Shown piece after piece: positions 14,987 through 24,182 of a stretch of DNA of 64,000 bases. The notes under the pieces were generated by a model that was given only the letters and a program-made list of their open reading frames with translations, did no database searches and was not told the origin of the DNA. This DNA is from an uncultured Rikenellaceae bacterium (GTDB lineage Bacteria > Bacteroidota > Bacteroidia > Bacteroidales > Rikenellaceae): contig CASEGL010000002.1 in the NCBI GenBank assembly GCA_949287525.1, positions 113,171 to 177,170 on the forward strand. The letters run 5' to 3'. The position numbers and the translations under genes are program-made. Numbering within the stretch: position 1 is the stretch's first letter; each line of letters begins with the position of its first letter.

Positions 14987-16366
14987 ATGGCCAAAGTCAA
15001 GAAAGCCTACTTCTGTTCGGCCTGCGGCTACGAGGCGCCCAAGTGGCTGGGCAAATGCCCCGCGTGCGGCGAGTGGAACACCTTCACAGAAGAGGTGGTT
15101 AGCCGCGGCGAGGAGGCGCGGCAGCCGGTCTCCTACGGACGGGTGTCGTCGCGTCCCGTACCGGTCGGCGAGATCGAGGAGGTGAACCATCGCCGGCTCG
15201 ATCTGGGCGGTGCGGAGGTGAACCGCGTGCTGGGAGGCGGCATGGTGCAGGGATCGCTCGTGCTGCTGGGCGGCGAGCCGGGCATCGGCAAATCGACCCT
15301 CGCCCTGCAGCTGGCGCTCGGCAGCAACGGCCTCAAGACGCTCTACGTGTCGGGCGAGGAGTCGCCCCAGCAGATCAAGATGCGGGCCAACCGTCTGCCC
15401 GGCGGCGACGGCGAGTGCCTGATCTACTCCGAGACGCTGCTCGACGACATCATCCGGCAGGCGGAGGCGGTGCGGCCCGACCTGCTGGTGATCGACTCCA
15501 TCCAGACGATCTACAGCCAGGCGATCGAATCTTCGCCCGGCAGCGTGTCGCAGATCCGCGAGTGCGCCGCCATGCTGCTCAAGTATGCCAAGACGACCGG
15601 CACCTCCATCCTGCTGATCGGCCACATCACCAAGGACGGCACCATTGCCGGTCCCAAGGTGCTGGAGCATATCGTCGATGTGGTGCTGCAGTTCGAGGGG
15701 GACGGCAACAACGTCTATCGCATCCTGCGCGGCATCAAGAACCGTTTCGGCGCCACTTACGAGATCGGCGTCTTCGAGATGCGCGGCGACGGACTGGCGG
15801 AGGTGGCCAACCCCTCCGAAATCCTGCTGACCCATTACGATGAACCGCTCAGCGGCATTGCCGTGGGTGCCGCAGCCGACGGCATCCGTCCCTATCTGAT
15901 CGAGGTGCAGGCGCTCGTGGGCAATGCCGCCTACGGAACCCCCCAGCGGTCGGCGACCGGCTTCGACCTCAAGCGGCTGAACATGCTGCTGGCCGTGCAG
16001 GAGAAGCGCGTCGGGCTGAAGATGTACCAGAAGGATGTTTTCCTGAACTTCGCCGGAGGATTCAAGGTGGCCGATACGGGACTCGACCTGGCCGTCATGG
16101 CAGCGGTCATCTCTTCCTATTTCGACCGTCCGCTGGCGGGCGGCGTCTGCTGTGCGGGCGAGATCGGCCTTTCGGGTGAAGTGCGTCCCGCCCCCCGTAC
16201 CTACCAGCGTATTCTGGAGGCGGCACGTCTCGGCTTCGACCGCATTGTCGTCTCCTCCTATTATAAGGACGCCTCGCCGCTGCCCAAGGGGGTGGAGGTG
16301 ATCCGTATCGGGCGCATCGACCAGCTGCCGCCCGTCATCTTCGGCGCCGCGCGGGACGGCAAGTGA
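14987..16366 (+). CDS. radA: DNA repair protein RadA
   Basis: A 459-residue RecA-like ATPase that promotes branch migration during recombinational repair. Domains in order: C4 zinc finger (C10, C13, C24, C27), RecA-like core with Walker A GGEPGIGKSTLALQ, the RadA signature KNRFG (in IKNRFGATYE), and a Lon-like C-terminal domain ending with VEVIRIGRIDQLPPV. The start is the ATG at 14987, 13 bases after rseP. A strong bidirectional terminator follows. Confidence 0.97.
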   Translation: MAKVKKAYFCSACGYEAPKWLGKCPACGEWNTFTEEVVSRGEEARQPVSYGRVSSRPVPVGEIEEVNHRRLDLGGAEVNRVLGGGMVQGSLVLLGGEPGIGKSTLALQLALGSNGLKTLYVSGEESPQQIKMRANRLPGGDGECLIYSETLLDDIIRQAEAVRPDLLVIDSIQTIYSQAIESSPGSVSQIRECAAMLLKYAKTTGTSILLIGHITKDGTIAGPKVLEHIVDVVLQFEGDGNNVYRILRGIKNRFGATYEIGVFEMRGDGLAEVANPSEILLTHYDEPLSGIAVGAAADGIRPYLIEVQALVGNAAYGTPQRSATGFDLKRLNMLLAVQEKRVGLKMYQKDVFLNFAGGFKVADTGLDLAVMAAVISSYFDRPLAGGVCCAGEIGLSGEVRPAPRTYQRILEAARLGFDRIVVSSYYKDASPLPKGVEVIRIGRIDQLPPVIFGAARDGK

Positions 16367-16391
16367 TCCGTTCCGGTGAACCCATATACTG

Positions 16392-16434
16392 TTCGGGGGA
16401 GGTATTCATCGAATACCTCCCCCGAATGGTTTTC
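16392..16434. terminator. Bidirectional terminator between radA and the MBL-fold gene
   Basis: A perfect 16-base inverted repeat (16392-16407 and 16411-16426) with a 3-base loop, followed on the plus strand by TGGTTTT. It separates two converging genes. Confidence 0.85.
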
Positions 16435-16470
16435 ATGTCGTCCGCACGGACGGATCGTTCCGCCGGAGCT

Positions 16471-17148
16471 CTATGCCATCGGGCGGATGCGTACCTCCGT
16501 GCCGCTGCCCGTCAGCCGGTCGGCCAGCTGCTGCAGGTCGGTTTCAAATTCCGTCTGCCCCGTGTGGTAGGGGTAGAAGATGGTCGGGTGCATGGTGCGG
16601 ATCGTGGCGACAGCCTGGTCAACGGTCATCGTGTAGGGCTGATTGACCGGCAGGAAGGCAATGTCGATGTCGCGCAGCGCCAGCATTTCGGGAGTCGGTT
16701 CACCGTCGCCGGCCACATAGATGCGCACGCCGTCCAGCGTGAGCAGGTAGCCGTTGTCGCGTCCCGTGTGGGGGTGGAAGCAGTCGCGTCCGGCCGTGGT
16801 GTTGTAGGCCGGTACGGCTTCGATGGTGAGCAGGTCGTCGATCCGGCGGATCTCGCCGTTGCGCATCGGGGTGCCGTAGCCGAGCTGGCCGACAACGGTT
16901 TCGGTGGCGATCACCTCGCCTTCGGGTTTGAGTAGCTGCTCGATCAGAGTTGGATCGCAGTGGTCGTCGTGGTGGTGGGTGACCAGAATCAGGTCGGCCT
17001 TCGGAGCCTCCGAGTAGTCGGCGAACATGCCGACGGGGTCGATGTAGAGGGTGCGGCGCATGCATTCGATGCACAGGCTGCCGTGGCCGAGAAAGCCGAT
17101 ATGCAGTTCGTGACCGTTCTTGGTCATCAGGGTATCCGTAGGAGTCAT
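16471..17148 (-). CDS. Metallo-beta-lactamase-fold hydrolase
   Basis: A 225-residue cytoplasmic protein. The metal motif reads THHHDDHCD (HxHxDH), and later ligands are VAGDGE (Asp) and YPYHTGQTEF (His). It has the short form of the family seen in UPF0173 and UlaG-like proteins, where GHGSLCIE replaces the usual GHATVLIE. The family includes hydrolases of phosphodiesters, lactones and thioesters; the substrate here is unknown. It has its own complete promoter at 17176-17206 and a shared terminator at its end, so it is a single-gene unit. Confidence 0.85.
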   Translation of the reverse strand: MTPTDTLMTKNGHELHIGFLGHGSLCIECMRRTLYIDPVGMFADYSEAPKADLILVTHHHDDHCDPTLIEQLLKPEGEVIATETVVGQLGYGTPMRNGEIRRIDDLLTIEAVPAYNTTAGRDCFHPHTGRDNGYLLTLDGVRIYVAGDGEPTPEMLALRDIDIAFLPVNQPYTMTVDQAVATIRTMHPTIFYPYHTGQTEFETDLQQLADRLTGSGTEVRIRPMA

Positions 17149-17175
17149 GGTCGTTTGTATTAAAAGGTATGATTA

Positions 17176-17206
17176 CAAATATAGAAAAAGGCGGGCGGCA
17201 CGGCAA
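17176..17206 (-). promoter_or_regulatory. Promoter of the MBL-fold gene
   Basis: The coding strand reads TTG (17204-17206), 20 bases, TATATTTG (17176-17183), followed by the ATG 28 bases later. Confidence 0.75.
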
Positions 17207-17263
17207 ATGAAAACCGTGTTTTCCACGGGGCGGGTGCATCCGGCAGGCCGGAGATGTACGGAA

Positions 17264-17301
17264 AAAGGCGGAACCGGACACGCGTGTCCGGTTCCGCCTT
17301 T
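17264..17301. terminator. Terminator after the DUF486 gene
   Basis: A perfect 38-base palindrome with arms AAAGGCGGAACCGGACACG and its complement. It lies just past the stop of the DUF486 gene and before the MBL-fold promoter, and ends in CCTTTG on either strand. Confidence 0.75.
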
Positions 17302-17322
17302 GTGGCGCAGCGCCGTTGCGGG

Positions 17323-17691
17323 CTACTTCTTGAATACGAAATAGACGGCGAGGATCAGGCAGACGAATGCGGCGATGTGGTTCCAGCGCAGCGTTTCGTT
17401 CTTGAAGACCAGCAGGGCGAAGACCGTGAAGACGGCCAGCGAAACGACCTCCTGGATGACCTTCAGCTGGAACAGCGAGAAGGGGCCGCCGTTGTCGATG
17501 AAGCCGATGCGGTTGGCCGGCACCTGACAGCAGTATTCAAAGAATGCGATGCCCCAGCTCATCAGGATCACGATGAAGAGCGGCAGCGGGTTGCCGGTCC
17601 GGATCTCGTTGAGCTTCAGGTGGCCGTACCAGGCGACGGTCATGAAGGCGTTCGAGCAGATCAGCAGCAGAATGGTATAAAGTCCTCTCAT
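17323..17691 (-). CDS. DMT-superfamily membrane protein (DUF486)
   Basis: A 122-residue protein with four membrane helices that matches the DUF486 family. Recognisable segments are TVAWYGHLK, ILMSWGIAFFEYCCQVPANRIG and FKNETLRWNH. These proteins resemble half of a drug/metabolite transporter; no substrate is established. The start is the ATG at 17689-17691, close to a -7 element (TATCTTTG at 17719-17726) that a longer frame would include. It stands alone between the sigma-factor gene and a terminator. Confidence 0.88.
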   Translation of the reverse strand: MRGLYTILLLICSNAFMTVAWYGHLKLNEIRTGNPLPLFIVILMSWGIAFFEYCCQVPANRIGFIDNGGPFSLFQLKVIQEVVSLAVFTVFALLVFKNETLRWNHIAAFVCLILAVYFVFKK

Positions 17692-17718
17692 GGGTGCTGT
17701 ATTGTTGGTTGTGCGGCG

Positions 17719-17726
17719 CAAAGATA
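17719..17726 (-). promoter_or_regulatory. -7 element of the DUF486 gene
   Basis: The coding strand reads TATCTTTG, 27 bases before the ATG. There is no TTG at the normal -33 distance. Confidence 0.5.
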
Positions 17727-17796
17727 AGGATTGAACCGTGACGGTGCGTCGCGGCGCCTGCTTTTTCGGAACCGGCGGCCCTCCGGAGACGAAAAA

Positions 17797-17822
17797 AGGG
17801 AAACGCGGCGTGCGTTTCCCTT
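17797..17822 (-). terminator. Terminator after rpoD
   Basis: AAGGGAAACGC pairs with GCGTTTCCCTT around a 4-base loop. On the minus strand the stem is followed by TTTTCGTC, directly after the sigma-factor stop. Confidence 0.85.
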
Positions 17823-17844
17823 GTGCGGATGCGGCAGGTTCGTC

Positions 17845-18705
17845 CTATCCGAGGTAGGATTTCAGGAATTTGTTGCGCGAGCTGTGGCGCAGGCGGCGGA
17901 TGGCCTTCTCCTTGATCTGACGGACGCGCTCGCGGGTCAGACCGAATTTCTCGCCGATCTCCTCCAGCGTCATCTCCGGACAGCCGATGCCGAAGAAGTA
18001 GCGGATGATGTCGCGCTCGCGGTCGGTCAGCGTGGCCAGCGCACGCTCCACCTCGGTGGAGAGCGATTCGTTGATGAGGCCGCGGTCGGCGTTCGGCGAA
18101 TCGGTGTTCACCAGCACGTCGAGCAGGTTGTTGTCCTCACCGTCCGAGAAGGGGGCGTCCACCGAAACGTGACGGCCCGAAACACGCAGCGTATCGGATA
18201 CCTTCTCCTTCGGGATGTCCAGCACGTTGGCCAGCTCCTCCGGCGAGGGGGTGCGCTCGTTCTCCTGCTCGAAGCGGGCGAAGGCCTTGTTGATCTTGTT
18301 GAGCGAGCCGACCTGGTTGAGGGGCAGGCGGACGATACGCGACTGTTCGGCCAGTGCCTGCAGAATCGACTGGCGGATCCACCATACGGCGTAGGAGATG
18401 AACTTGAAACCGCGCGTCTCGTCGAACTTCTCCGCTGCCTTGATCAGGCCGAGGTTGCCCTCGTTGATGAGGTCGGGGAGGCTCAGACCCTGGTTCTGGT
18501 ACTGCTTGGCCACCGAAACGACGAAACGGAGGTTGGCCTTGGTCAGTTTTTCGAGCGCTTCCTGGTCGCCCTTCTTGATACGTTGGGCGAGTTCCACCTC
18601 TTCCTCGACGGTAATCAGATCCTCCTTGCCGATTTCCTGGAGATATTTGTCGAGCGATGCGCTCTCGCGGTTCGTGATCGATTTTGTGATCTTTAATTGC
18701 CTCAT
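17845..18705 (-). CDS. rpoD: Primary RNA polymerase sigma factor (RpoD, Bacteroidota type)
   Basis: A 286-residue sigma-70 protein. It lacks region 1.1 and the non-conserved region, as is usual for the primary sigma of Bacteroidota. Region 1.2 begins at [10 protein letters not shown]; region 2 includes [26 protein letters not shown] (part: [20 protein letters not shown]) and the -7 recognition segment [13 protein letters not shown]; region 3 follows with [12 protein letters not shown]; region 4 ends with [20 protein letters not shown]. It directs transcription from the TTG/TAnnTTTG promoters found throughout this window. Single-gene unit with a terminator. Confidence 0.96.
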   Translation of the reverse strand: MRQLKITKSITNRESASLDKYLQEIGKEDLITVEEEVELAQRIKKGDQEALEKLTKANLRFVVSVAKQYQNQGLSLPDLINEGNLGLIKAAEKFDETRGFKFISYAVWWIRQSILQALAEQSRIVRLPLNQVGSLNKINKAFARFEQENERTPSPEELANVLDIPKEKVSDTLRVSGRHVSVDAPFSDGEDNNLLDVLVNTDSPNADRGLINESLSTEVERALATLTDRERDIIRYFFGIGCPEMTLEEIGEKFGLTRERVRQIKEKAIRRLRHSSRNKFLKSYLG

Positions 18706-18844
18706 GTATATTGTCTCCTTTTCTTGTTGTTCGCACTCCGTCCGCGGCCGTCCGCAGAGCCGGCTCTCGGGAAAACGAAACCGGCCTCGCAGGGTGATGC
18801 GCTGCGCAGGCCGGGCTTCGTTCCGTTCGCTGGCCGATAGCCTT

Positions 18845-20314
18845 TTATCGTATCAGCGAGTAGCTGACGGCGCGTCCGTTCGGATAGATGCCGTCGATGT
18901 TCCGCACGGGTCCTTCGATCCGGTCGAGGTCGCGTACCGAGGAGATCGCCTTGCCGTTGATGTGGGTGATGACGAACCCTTCGCGTATCCGAGCCTGGGC
19001 CAATACGCCTTTCCCGTCAATGCGGGCGACCTGTATGCCTCCGTCGATTTTCAGCCCGCGGCGGGCCTTTTCGCTGATTTCGGTGAAGCTGCCACCCAGT
19101 TCGTCGGCTACTGCCATGTAGTCGCGCGGGAGCAATTCCGCTTTACCTGCTGTATTACGCAAAACGATCTCGAATTGTTTCACTTTGCCGTCTCTTTTTA
19201 CCGACACGGTGATTTTGTCGTTCGGGCGGTAGCGCGACATCTGTTCGGCCAGGTTGGAGGCCTGTTTCAGTTCCGTGCCGTCGATGGCCGTGATGATGTC
19301 GCCGCGGCGGATGCCCGCTGCCTGGGCTGCGCCGCCATCCTGTACTTCGGCCACATAGACGCCACCGGTCTGGCTGATGCCGTACTCATCGCCGAAACGT
19401 TCGATGAACTCCTCGTTGATCTCCTGATAGGCCACACCCAGTAGGGCGCGCTGCACGATGCCGTACTCCTTCAGGTCGATCACCACCTTCTTCACGATCG
19501 CGCTGGGGATGGCGAACGAGTAGCCCATGTAGGTACCCGTCTGGCTCTTGATGAGCGTATTGATGCCCACCAGCTCGCCGCGCGTATTAACCAGCGCGCC
19601 GCCGCTGTTGCCCGGATTGACCGCCGCGTCGGTCTGGATGAACGACTCCACGCGGTACTGGTTCGGGATGGCACCCAGATTGCGCGACTTGGCGCTCACG
19701 ATGCCGGCCGTGATGGTAGACTGCAGGTCGAAGGGGCTGCCGATGGCCAGCACCCATTCGCCCAGACGCAGGGCGTCCGAATCACCGAAGGCCAGCGTGG
19801 GCAGACCCTCGCCGTCGATCTTGATGAGGGCCACCTCCGTGGTGGGGTCGGAACCGACGATCTCGGCATCGAACGTGCGGCCGTCATACAGTTTGACCTT
19901 CACCTTCTTGGCGTTGTTGATGACGTGGTGGTTGGTGACGATGTAGCCGTCCTGCGAGATGATGACGCCCGAACCGCCCGCCTTCAGCTCGCGCGGCATC
20001 ATGCCGCCCCGCGAGTAGCCCTGCGGAATGCCGAAGAATTCGAGAAACGGGTCGCTGCTGCGCATCTCCACTTCCTGGGTCACTTCGATATTGACGACGG
20101 CATTGACCGCGTTTTCGGCCGCGTAGGTCAGGTCGGGATAGTTCTGGGGCTGGTAGGAGGTGAACTGGGCGGCCGGAGCCGGCTCAATCGAAACGATTTT
20201 TTCCGAGACGCGCGGTTCCTGACCCGCGTTCCCTTTGGTCGCCAGCAGGGTGACGCCGCTGCCGACGATGACGGCCGAGGCGAGCAGTCCTGCGAAAATC
20301 CATTTTTTGTTCAT
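18845..20314 (-). CDS. Do/HtrA-family periplasmic serine protease with two PDZ domains
   Basis: A 489-residue envelope protease and chaperone. A signal anchor covers residues ~5-25. The protease domain has the catalytic His in VTNHHVI and the serine in [10 protein letters not shown]. The position of the third triad residue, usually Asp in SDIAL or TDLAL, reads TTEVALIK, so it is Glu. Two PDZ domains follow (for example [12 protein letters not shown] and [19 protein letters not shown]). HtrA proteins degrade misfolded envelope proteins and are usually induced by envelope stress. The 260-base upstream region has no standard TAnnTTTG element, consistent with control by an alternative sigma factor, but I could not define one. 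It is a single-gene unit behind rpoD. Confidence 0.93.
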   Translation of the reverse strand: MNKKWIFAGLLASAVIVGSGVTLLATKGNAGQEPRVSEKIVSIEPAPAAQFTSYQPQNYPDLTYAAENAVNAVVNIEVTQEVEMRSSDPFLEFFGIPQGYSRGGMMPRELKAGGSGVIISQDGYIVTNHHVINNAKKVKVKLYDGRTFDAEIVGSDPTTEVALIKIDGEGLPTLAFGDSDALRLGEWVLAIGSPFDLQSTITAGIVSAKSRNLGAIPNQYRVESFIQTDAAVNPGNSGGALVNTRGELVGINTLIKSQTGTYMGYSFAIPSAIVKKVVIDLKEYGIVQRALLGVAYQEINEEFIERFGDEYGISQTGGVYVAEVQDGGAAQAAGIRRGDIITAIDGTELKQASNLAEQMSRYRPNDKITVSVKRDGKVKQFEIVLRNTAGKAELLPRDYMAVADELGGSFTEISEKARRGLKIDGGIQVARIDGKGVLAQARIREGFVITHINGKAISSVRDLDRIEGPVRNIDGIYPNGRAVSYSLIR

Positions 20315-20540
20315 AATATCCGATATGATGTTTTTGGTTATAGTCGGTTGCTGCGGGCTTGTCGCACCGCGCGTTCCGTAATCATAGCGGCGATATGTGT
20401 CATAGGCGATTCGTTATCCGATCCTCTTTCGGTTTTTGTAAGTGAAAAACGCAGGCTCCGGGGGCGATATTGTGCCGTTCCCCGTTTTTTGGGGCGGCGG
20501 CTTTGCGGCTGCTGCGGCGACGGACGTGCGAGAAATTCGT

Positions 20541-20548
20541 TAATTTTG
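20541..20548 (+). promoter_or_regulatory. -7 element of rarA
   Basis: TAATTTTG lies 25 bases before the ATG. The expected -33 TTG is absent. Confidence 0.5.
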
Positions 20549-20572
20549 TCGGACGAGTAAAACTGCAACATC

Positions 20573-21844
20573 ATGTCCAATATGCCGCTTGCCGAAAGGC
20601 TGCGTCCCCGCACGCTCGACGATTACATCGGTCAGGAGCATCTGGTGGGGCCCGACGGTGTCTTCCGCCGGTTTCTGGAGACGGGCAACGTCCCCTCCTT
20701 TATCCTGTGGGGGCCTCCCGGAGTGGGGAAGACGACGCTTGCCCGACTGGTCGCCACGGCGCTCGACCGGCGCATGTTCACCCTCTCGGCCGTCACGTCG
20801 GGCGTGAAGGATGTACGCGAGGTGATCGAGCAGGCGCGCAAGCAGAAGTTTTTCAATACGCCCGCGCCCTTCCTCTTCATCGACGAGATCCACCGCTTCA
20901 ACAAGGCGCAGCAGGATTCGCTGCTCGGAGCCGTCGAGCAGGGCGACATCACCCTGATCGGCGCCACGACCGAGAATCCCTCCTTCGAGGTGATCTCGCC
21001 GCTGCTGTCGCGCTGCCAGGTCTATGTGCTGCGGGCGATGGACGACGCCCAGCTGCAGGAGCTGCTGGACCGGGCGCTGACCACCGACACCGAACTGCGC
21101 GAACGCCGCATCGAGGTGCGCGAGACGAACGCCCTGTTCAGCTTTGCGGGGGGCGATGCGCGGAAGCTGCTCAACATCCTCGACATCGTGGCCGGAGCCA
21201 CCGAAGGCGATCTGGTGATCGACGACCGTACGGTGACCGACGCCCTCCAGCAGAATATCGCCACCTACGACAAGAACGGCGAGATGCACTACGACATCAT
21301 CTCGGCCTTCATCAAGAGTGTGCGCGGCAGCGATCCCAATGCGGCGATCTACTACCTGGCGCGGATGCTCAGCGCGGGGGAGGATCCCAAGTTCATCGCG
21401 CGGCGGCTGGTGATCCTGGCGTCGGAGGATGTCGGACTGGCCAATCCGAACGGCCTGCTGCTGGCCAACGCCTGCTTCGACACGGTGCATAAGGTGGGCA
21501 TGCCCGAGGCGCGCATTCCGCTGGCCGAGGCGACCATCTATCTGGCCACCAGTCCCAAGAGCAACTCGGCCTATCTGGCCATCGACAAGGCGATGGCGTG
21601 GGTGGCGCGCGACACGAACAACCGTTCCGTGCCGCTCCACATCCGCAACGCCCCCACCAAACTGATGAAGGAGCTGAACTACGGCAAGGACTACAAGTAC
21701 GCCCACGATTTCGAGGGACACTTCGTCGAGCAGGAGTTCATGCCCGCCGGACTGGAGGGACACCGCTTCTACGAACCCGCCGAAAACCCCAAGGAGGCGG
21801 AGCTGGCGCGCCGCATCGCCGCCCTGTGGAAAGGCAAATACTGA
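20573..21844 (+). CDS. rarA: Replication-associated recombination ATPase RarA (MgsA)
   Basis: A 423-residue AAA+ protein related to clamp-loader subunits; it acts at stalled replication forks. Walker A is GPPGVGKTTLARL, Walker B FLFIDEIHRFNKAQQD, sensor 1 GATTENPSFEV. The C-terminal tetramerisation and MgsA domain has HYDIISAFIKSVRGSDP, SEDVGLANPNGLLLA and ATIYLATSPKSN, all typical. Starts at ATG 20573. The next gene is 200 bases away with its own promoter. Confidence 0.97.
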   Translation: MSNMPLAERLRPRTLDDYIGQEHLVGPDGVFRRFLETGNVPSFILWGPPGVGKTTLARLVATALDRRMFTLSAVTSGVKDVREVIEQARKQKFFNTPAPFLFIDEIHRFNKAQQDSLLGAVEQGDITLIGATTENPSFEVISPLLSRCQVYVLRAMDDAQLQELLDRALTTDTELRERRIEVRETNALFSFAGGDARKLLNILDIVAGATEGDLVIDDRTVTDALQQNIATYDKNGEMHYDIISAFIKSVRGSDPNAAIYYLARMLSAGEDPKFIARRLVILASEDVGLANPNGLLLANACFDTVHKVGMPEARIPLAEATIYLATSPKSNSAYLAIDKAMAWVARDTNNRSVPLHIRNAPTKLMKELNYGKDYKYAHDFEGHFVEQEFMPAGLEGHRFYEPAENPKEAELARRIAALWKGKY

Positions 21845-21948
21845 CCTGCCTGCGGGGACGGCTGTTTGACGGACGGCCGAAAATCCGTATATTTAAAGGA
21901 TATAGGATGCTCTTCGGCAGTAACAACTTCGTAAACCGTGTTTCCGAT

Positions 21949-21979
21949 TTGTTACTGCTCTCGGCTTTCGCTATATTTG
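21949..21979 (+). promoter_or_regulatory. Promoter of the DUF4199/glycosyltransferase genes
   Basis: TTG (21949-21951), 20 bases, TATATTTG (21972-21979). A good match; the first start codon is 66 bases downstream. Confidence 0.75.
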
Positions 21980-22045
21980 TTCTTCATGCGAAGCCTTTTC
22001 TGCGGGAAGGTTGCGCGATGGAAAACCGAAAAACTGCATGATGCT

Positions 22046-22606
22046 ATGGAAATAACGAAAAAAATATTCTGGACGGAGGCGATGAAGGGCGGATCCATCA
22101 TCGGACTCGTAACCGCTTCCCTGCAGCTGGTGCGGCTGTCGTTCGCTGTGCCGAGGTCGTGGATCGAGTGGGTGTCGATCCTCATCTTTGCCCTGCTGCT
22201 CTACGGCTTCACGCGGCGCCTGGCCGGTCGGGCTGCGGCGCGCGACGGCTTTCCCTACAGCCGCTGCATGGGCTTCGTGATGACCATGATGCTCTTCACG
22301 GGAGTTATCATGGGAGTTGCTACGGCGCTGATGTATAACTTTCTGATACCGGATCAGGTCGTCATGTCCATCGATGGGATAATGGGTGAGATGCGGGGAA
22401 TGCTGTCCCAGGATCAGTTCGATACCACTTATGACAGCCTCTACCGGGCCATGTTCAATCCGTTGCTGCTGGTTGTGGCCGGTGTGATTACCTATGTCGT
22501 GCAGGGCGGACTGATCGGCCTGTTTACCTGTGCGCTGGCCCAGCGCAAACCCGAACCGTTCGCCTCGGCGGAAAAGAATGAAACCGACAGCAATGAAGCA
22601 GCCTGA
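22046..22606 (+). CDS. DUF4199 membrane protein
   Basis: A 186-residue membrane protein of the DUF4199 family, which is confined almost wholly to Bacteroidota. It has four helices in a pattern typical of the family: a first pair around residues 13-55, a third near GFVMTMMLFTGVIMGVATAL (residues ~72-92), and a last helix with LLVVAGVITYVVQGGLIG. The function is unknown. The ATG at 22046 is preferred over in-frame starts that would lie within the promoter. Its end overlaps the start of the glycosyltransferase gene by 14 bases, a pairing often seen in the phylum and suggestive of a shared envelope role. Confidence 0.85.
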   Translation: MEITKKIFWTEAMKGGSIIGLVTASLQLVRLSFAVPRSWIEWVSILIFALLLYGFTRRLAGRAAARDGFPYSRCMGFVMTMMLFTGVIMGVATALMYNFLIPDQVVMSIDGIMGEMRGMLSQDQFDTTYDSLYRAMFNPLLLVVAGVITYVVQGGLIGLFTCALAQRKPEPFASAEKNETDSNEAA

Positions 22607-23567
22607 CTATCCGCTCGACATTTCCGTCGTCGTGCCGCTGTTCAACGAGCGGGAGTCGCTCCCCGAACTGACGGAGTGGATCCGCAACGTCATGACGGCC
22701 AACAGGTTCGCCTATGAGTTGATTTTTGTGGACGACGGCAGCCGCGACGGCTCGTGGGAGACGGTCGGTGCGCTTGCGGCGACCGATCCGGCCGTGCGCG
22801 GCATCAGTTTCCGGCGCAACTACGGCAAGAGCGCCGCACTCTACTGCGGTTTCGAGGCGGCGCGCGGCGAGGTGGTCATCACGATGGATGCCGACCTGCA
22901 GGATTCGCCCGACGAGATCCCCGAACTCTACCGGATGGTGCATGACGGAGGTTACGATCTGGTGTCGGGCTGGAAACGGGAGCGGCACGACCCGATCGGC
23001 AAGCGGTGGCCCAGCAAACTCTTCAACGCCACGGCGCGCCTCATGTCGGGCATCCGGCTTCACGACTTCAACTGCGGCCTGAAGGCTTACCGCTCCAAGG
23101 TCATCAAGAGCATCGAGGTGTACGGCGAGATGCACCGCTACATTCCCATCCTGGCCAAGAATGCCGGTTTCGACCGCATCGGCGAGAAGGTGGTCTTCCA
23201 CCGCGCCCGCAAGTACGGACACAGCAAGTTCGGCTGGGAGCGTGCCGTGAAGGGTTATCTCGACCTGGTTACCGTCATGTTCCTGTCGCGCTTCGGGCGC
23301 AGTCCGATGTATTTCTTCGGCGGACTGGGGACGCTGATGTTCCTCTTCGGCGCCGTGGCCGTCATCATCATCATCGCACAGAAACTGAACCGGCAGGCGG
23401 CCGGACTGGATTTCCGTCCCGTGACCGACCAGCCCCTCTTCTTCCTCTGTCTGCTGGCTGTCGGACTGGGCGTGCTGCTCTTTCTGGCGGGATTCCTCGG
23501 CGAACTCATCAACCGCAACGCCACCGACCGCAACCGCTACCTGATCGACGACCGCATCGGTAACTGA
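22593..23567 (+). CDS. Family 2 glycosyltransferase, GtrB/DPM1-like, with two C-terminal helices
   Basis: A 324-residue membrane-bound transferase. The GT2 fold is visible as SVVVPLFNERESLPEL, FVDDGSRDGS and the DxD-type metal motif MDADLQDSPDE. A further motif is DFNCGLKAYRSKV, as in GtrB and dolichol-phosphate mannosyltransferases that load a sugar onto polyprenyl phosphate. Two membrane helices near the C-terminus (MYFFGGLGTLMFLFGAVAV; FFLCLLAVGLGVLLFLAGF) fit this group. The sugar cannot be predicted. Start chosen at ATG 22593 (MKQPDYPLD); another ATG lies at 22578. Overlaps the DUF4199 gene by 14 bases. Confidence 0.92.
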   Translation: MKQPDYPLDISVVVPLFNERESLPELTEWIRNVMTANRFAYELIFVDDGSRDGSWETVGALAATDPAVRGISFRRNYGKSAALYCGFEAARGEVVITMDADLQDSPDEIPELYRMVHDGGYDLVSGWKRERHDPIGKRWPSKLFNATARLMSGIRLHDFNCGLKAYRSKVIKSIEVYGEMHRYIPILAKNAGFDRIGEKVVFHRARKYGHSKFGWERAVKGYLDLVTVMFLSRFGRSPMYFFGGLGTLMFLFGAVAVIIIIAQKLNRQAAGLDFRPVTDQPLFFLCLLAVGLGVLLFLAGFLGELINRNATDRNRYLIDDRIGN

Positions 23568-23615
23568 TGTGCGCCGGACGGGAACCGGAATGAAAAACCA
23601 AATTATCCGAACTAT

Positions 23616-24083
23616 ATGATTCAAAGAATTCAATCGCTCTATCTGTTCCTCGCGGCAGTGCTGTTGGGACTGACTTTCGCCATGCCGCTCAGTTCGTTTC
23701 TCGGCGGTACGGCGGAGATGAAACTGAACGCGCTCGGCTTTTTCGACGCGGCGGAGGGCAGTCTGGTGCTGAGCGCCTACGGCCTCACGATCCTGACCGG
23801 ATGCGCCGCCCTGCTGGCGCTGGTCATCATCTTCCTGTACAAGAAACGGCTCGTGCAGTTCCGCCTGTGCGTGATGGAGATGGTGCTGCTGGCCGGTACG
23901 ATCGTTTTCGAGATCTATTATGTCTGGGGCGGCGTGCGGAGCCTCGGCGGTTTCGATACGGCCGTCTGGCGCATGAATCTGGCGGCGCTGTTCCCGCTGT
24001 TCGCCCTGATTCTCTCCTATCTGGCGCTGCTGGGCATCCGGAAGGACATCCTGCTGATTCGTTCGCTCGACCGGATACGGTAG
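23616..24083 (+). CDS. DUF4293 membrane protein
   Basis: A 155-residue protein with four membrane helices, beginning MIQRIQSLYLFLAAVLLG, the signature start of the DUF4293 family in Bacteroidota. No function is known. It lies 48 bases after the glycosyltransferase gene and is closed by a strong terminator, so it may be the last gene of the DUF4199-GT2 unit. Confidence 0.88.
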   Translation: MIQRIQSLYLFLAAVLLGLTFAMPLSSFLGGTAEMKLNALGFFDAAEGSLVLSAYGLTILTGCAALLALVIIFLYKKRLVQFRLCVMEMVLLAGTIVFEIYYVWGGVRSLGGFDTAVWRMNLAALFPLFALILSYLALLGIRKDILLIRSLDRIR

Positions 24084-24111
24084 GCCGGCGGGACGGATAC
24101 TGACAAAGCGA

Positions 24112-24151
24112 AAGCGCCGCAGCGGATCGATCCGCTGCGGCGCTTGTCTTT
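24112..24151. terminator. Bidirectional terminator after DUF4293
   Basis: A perfect 34-base palindrome (arms AAGCGCCGCAGCGGATC and complement, 24112-24145) followed by GTCTTTTT. It separates converging genes. Confidence 0.9.
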
Positions 24152-24182
24152 TTCGGCCGGAATGGTTCCGGTGGGGGAGGCG

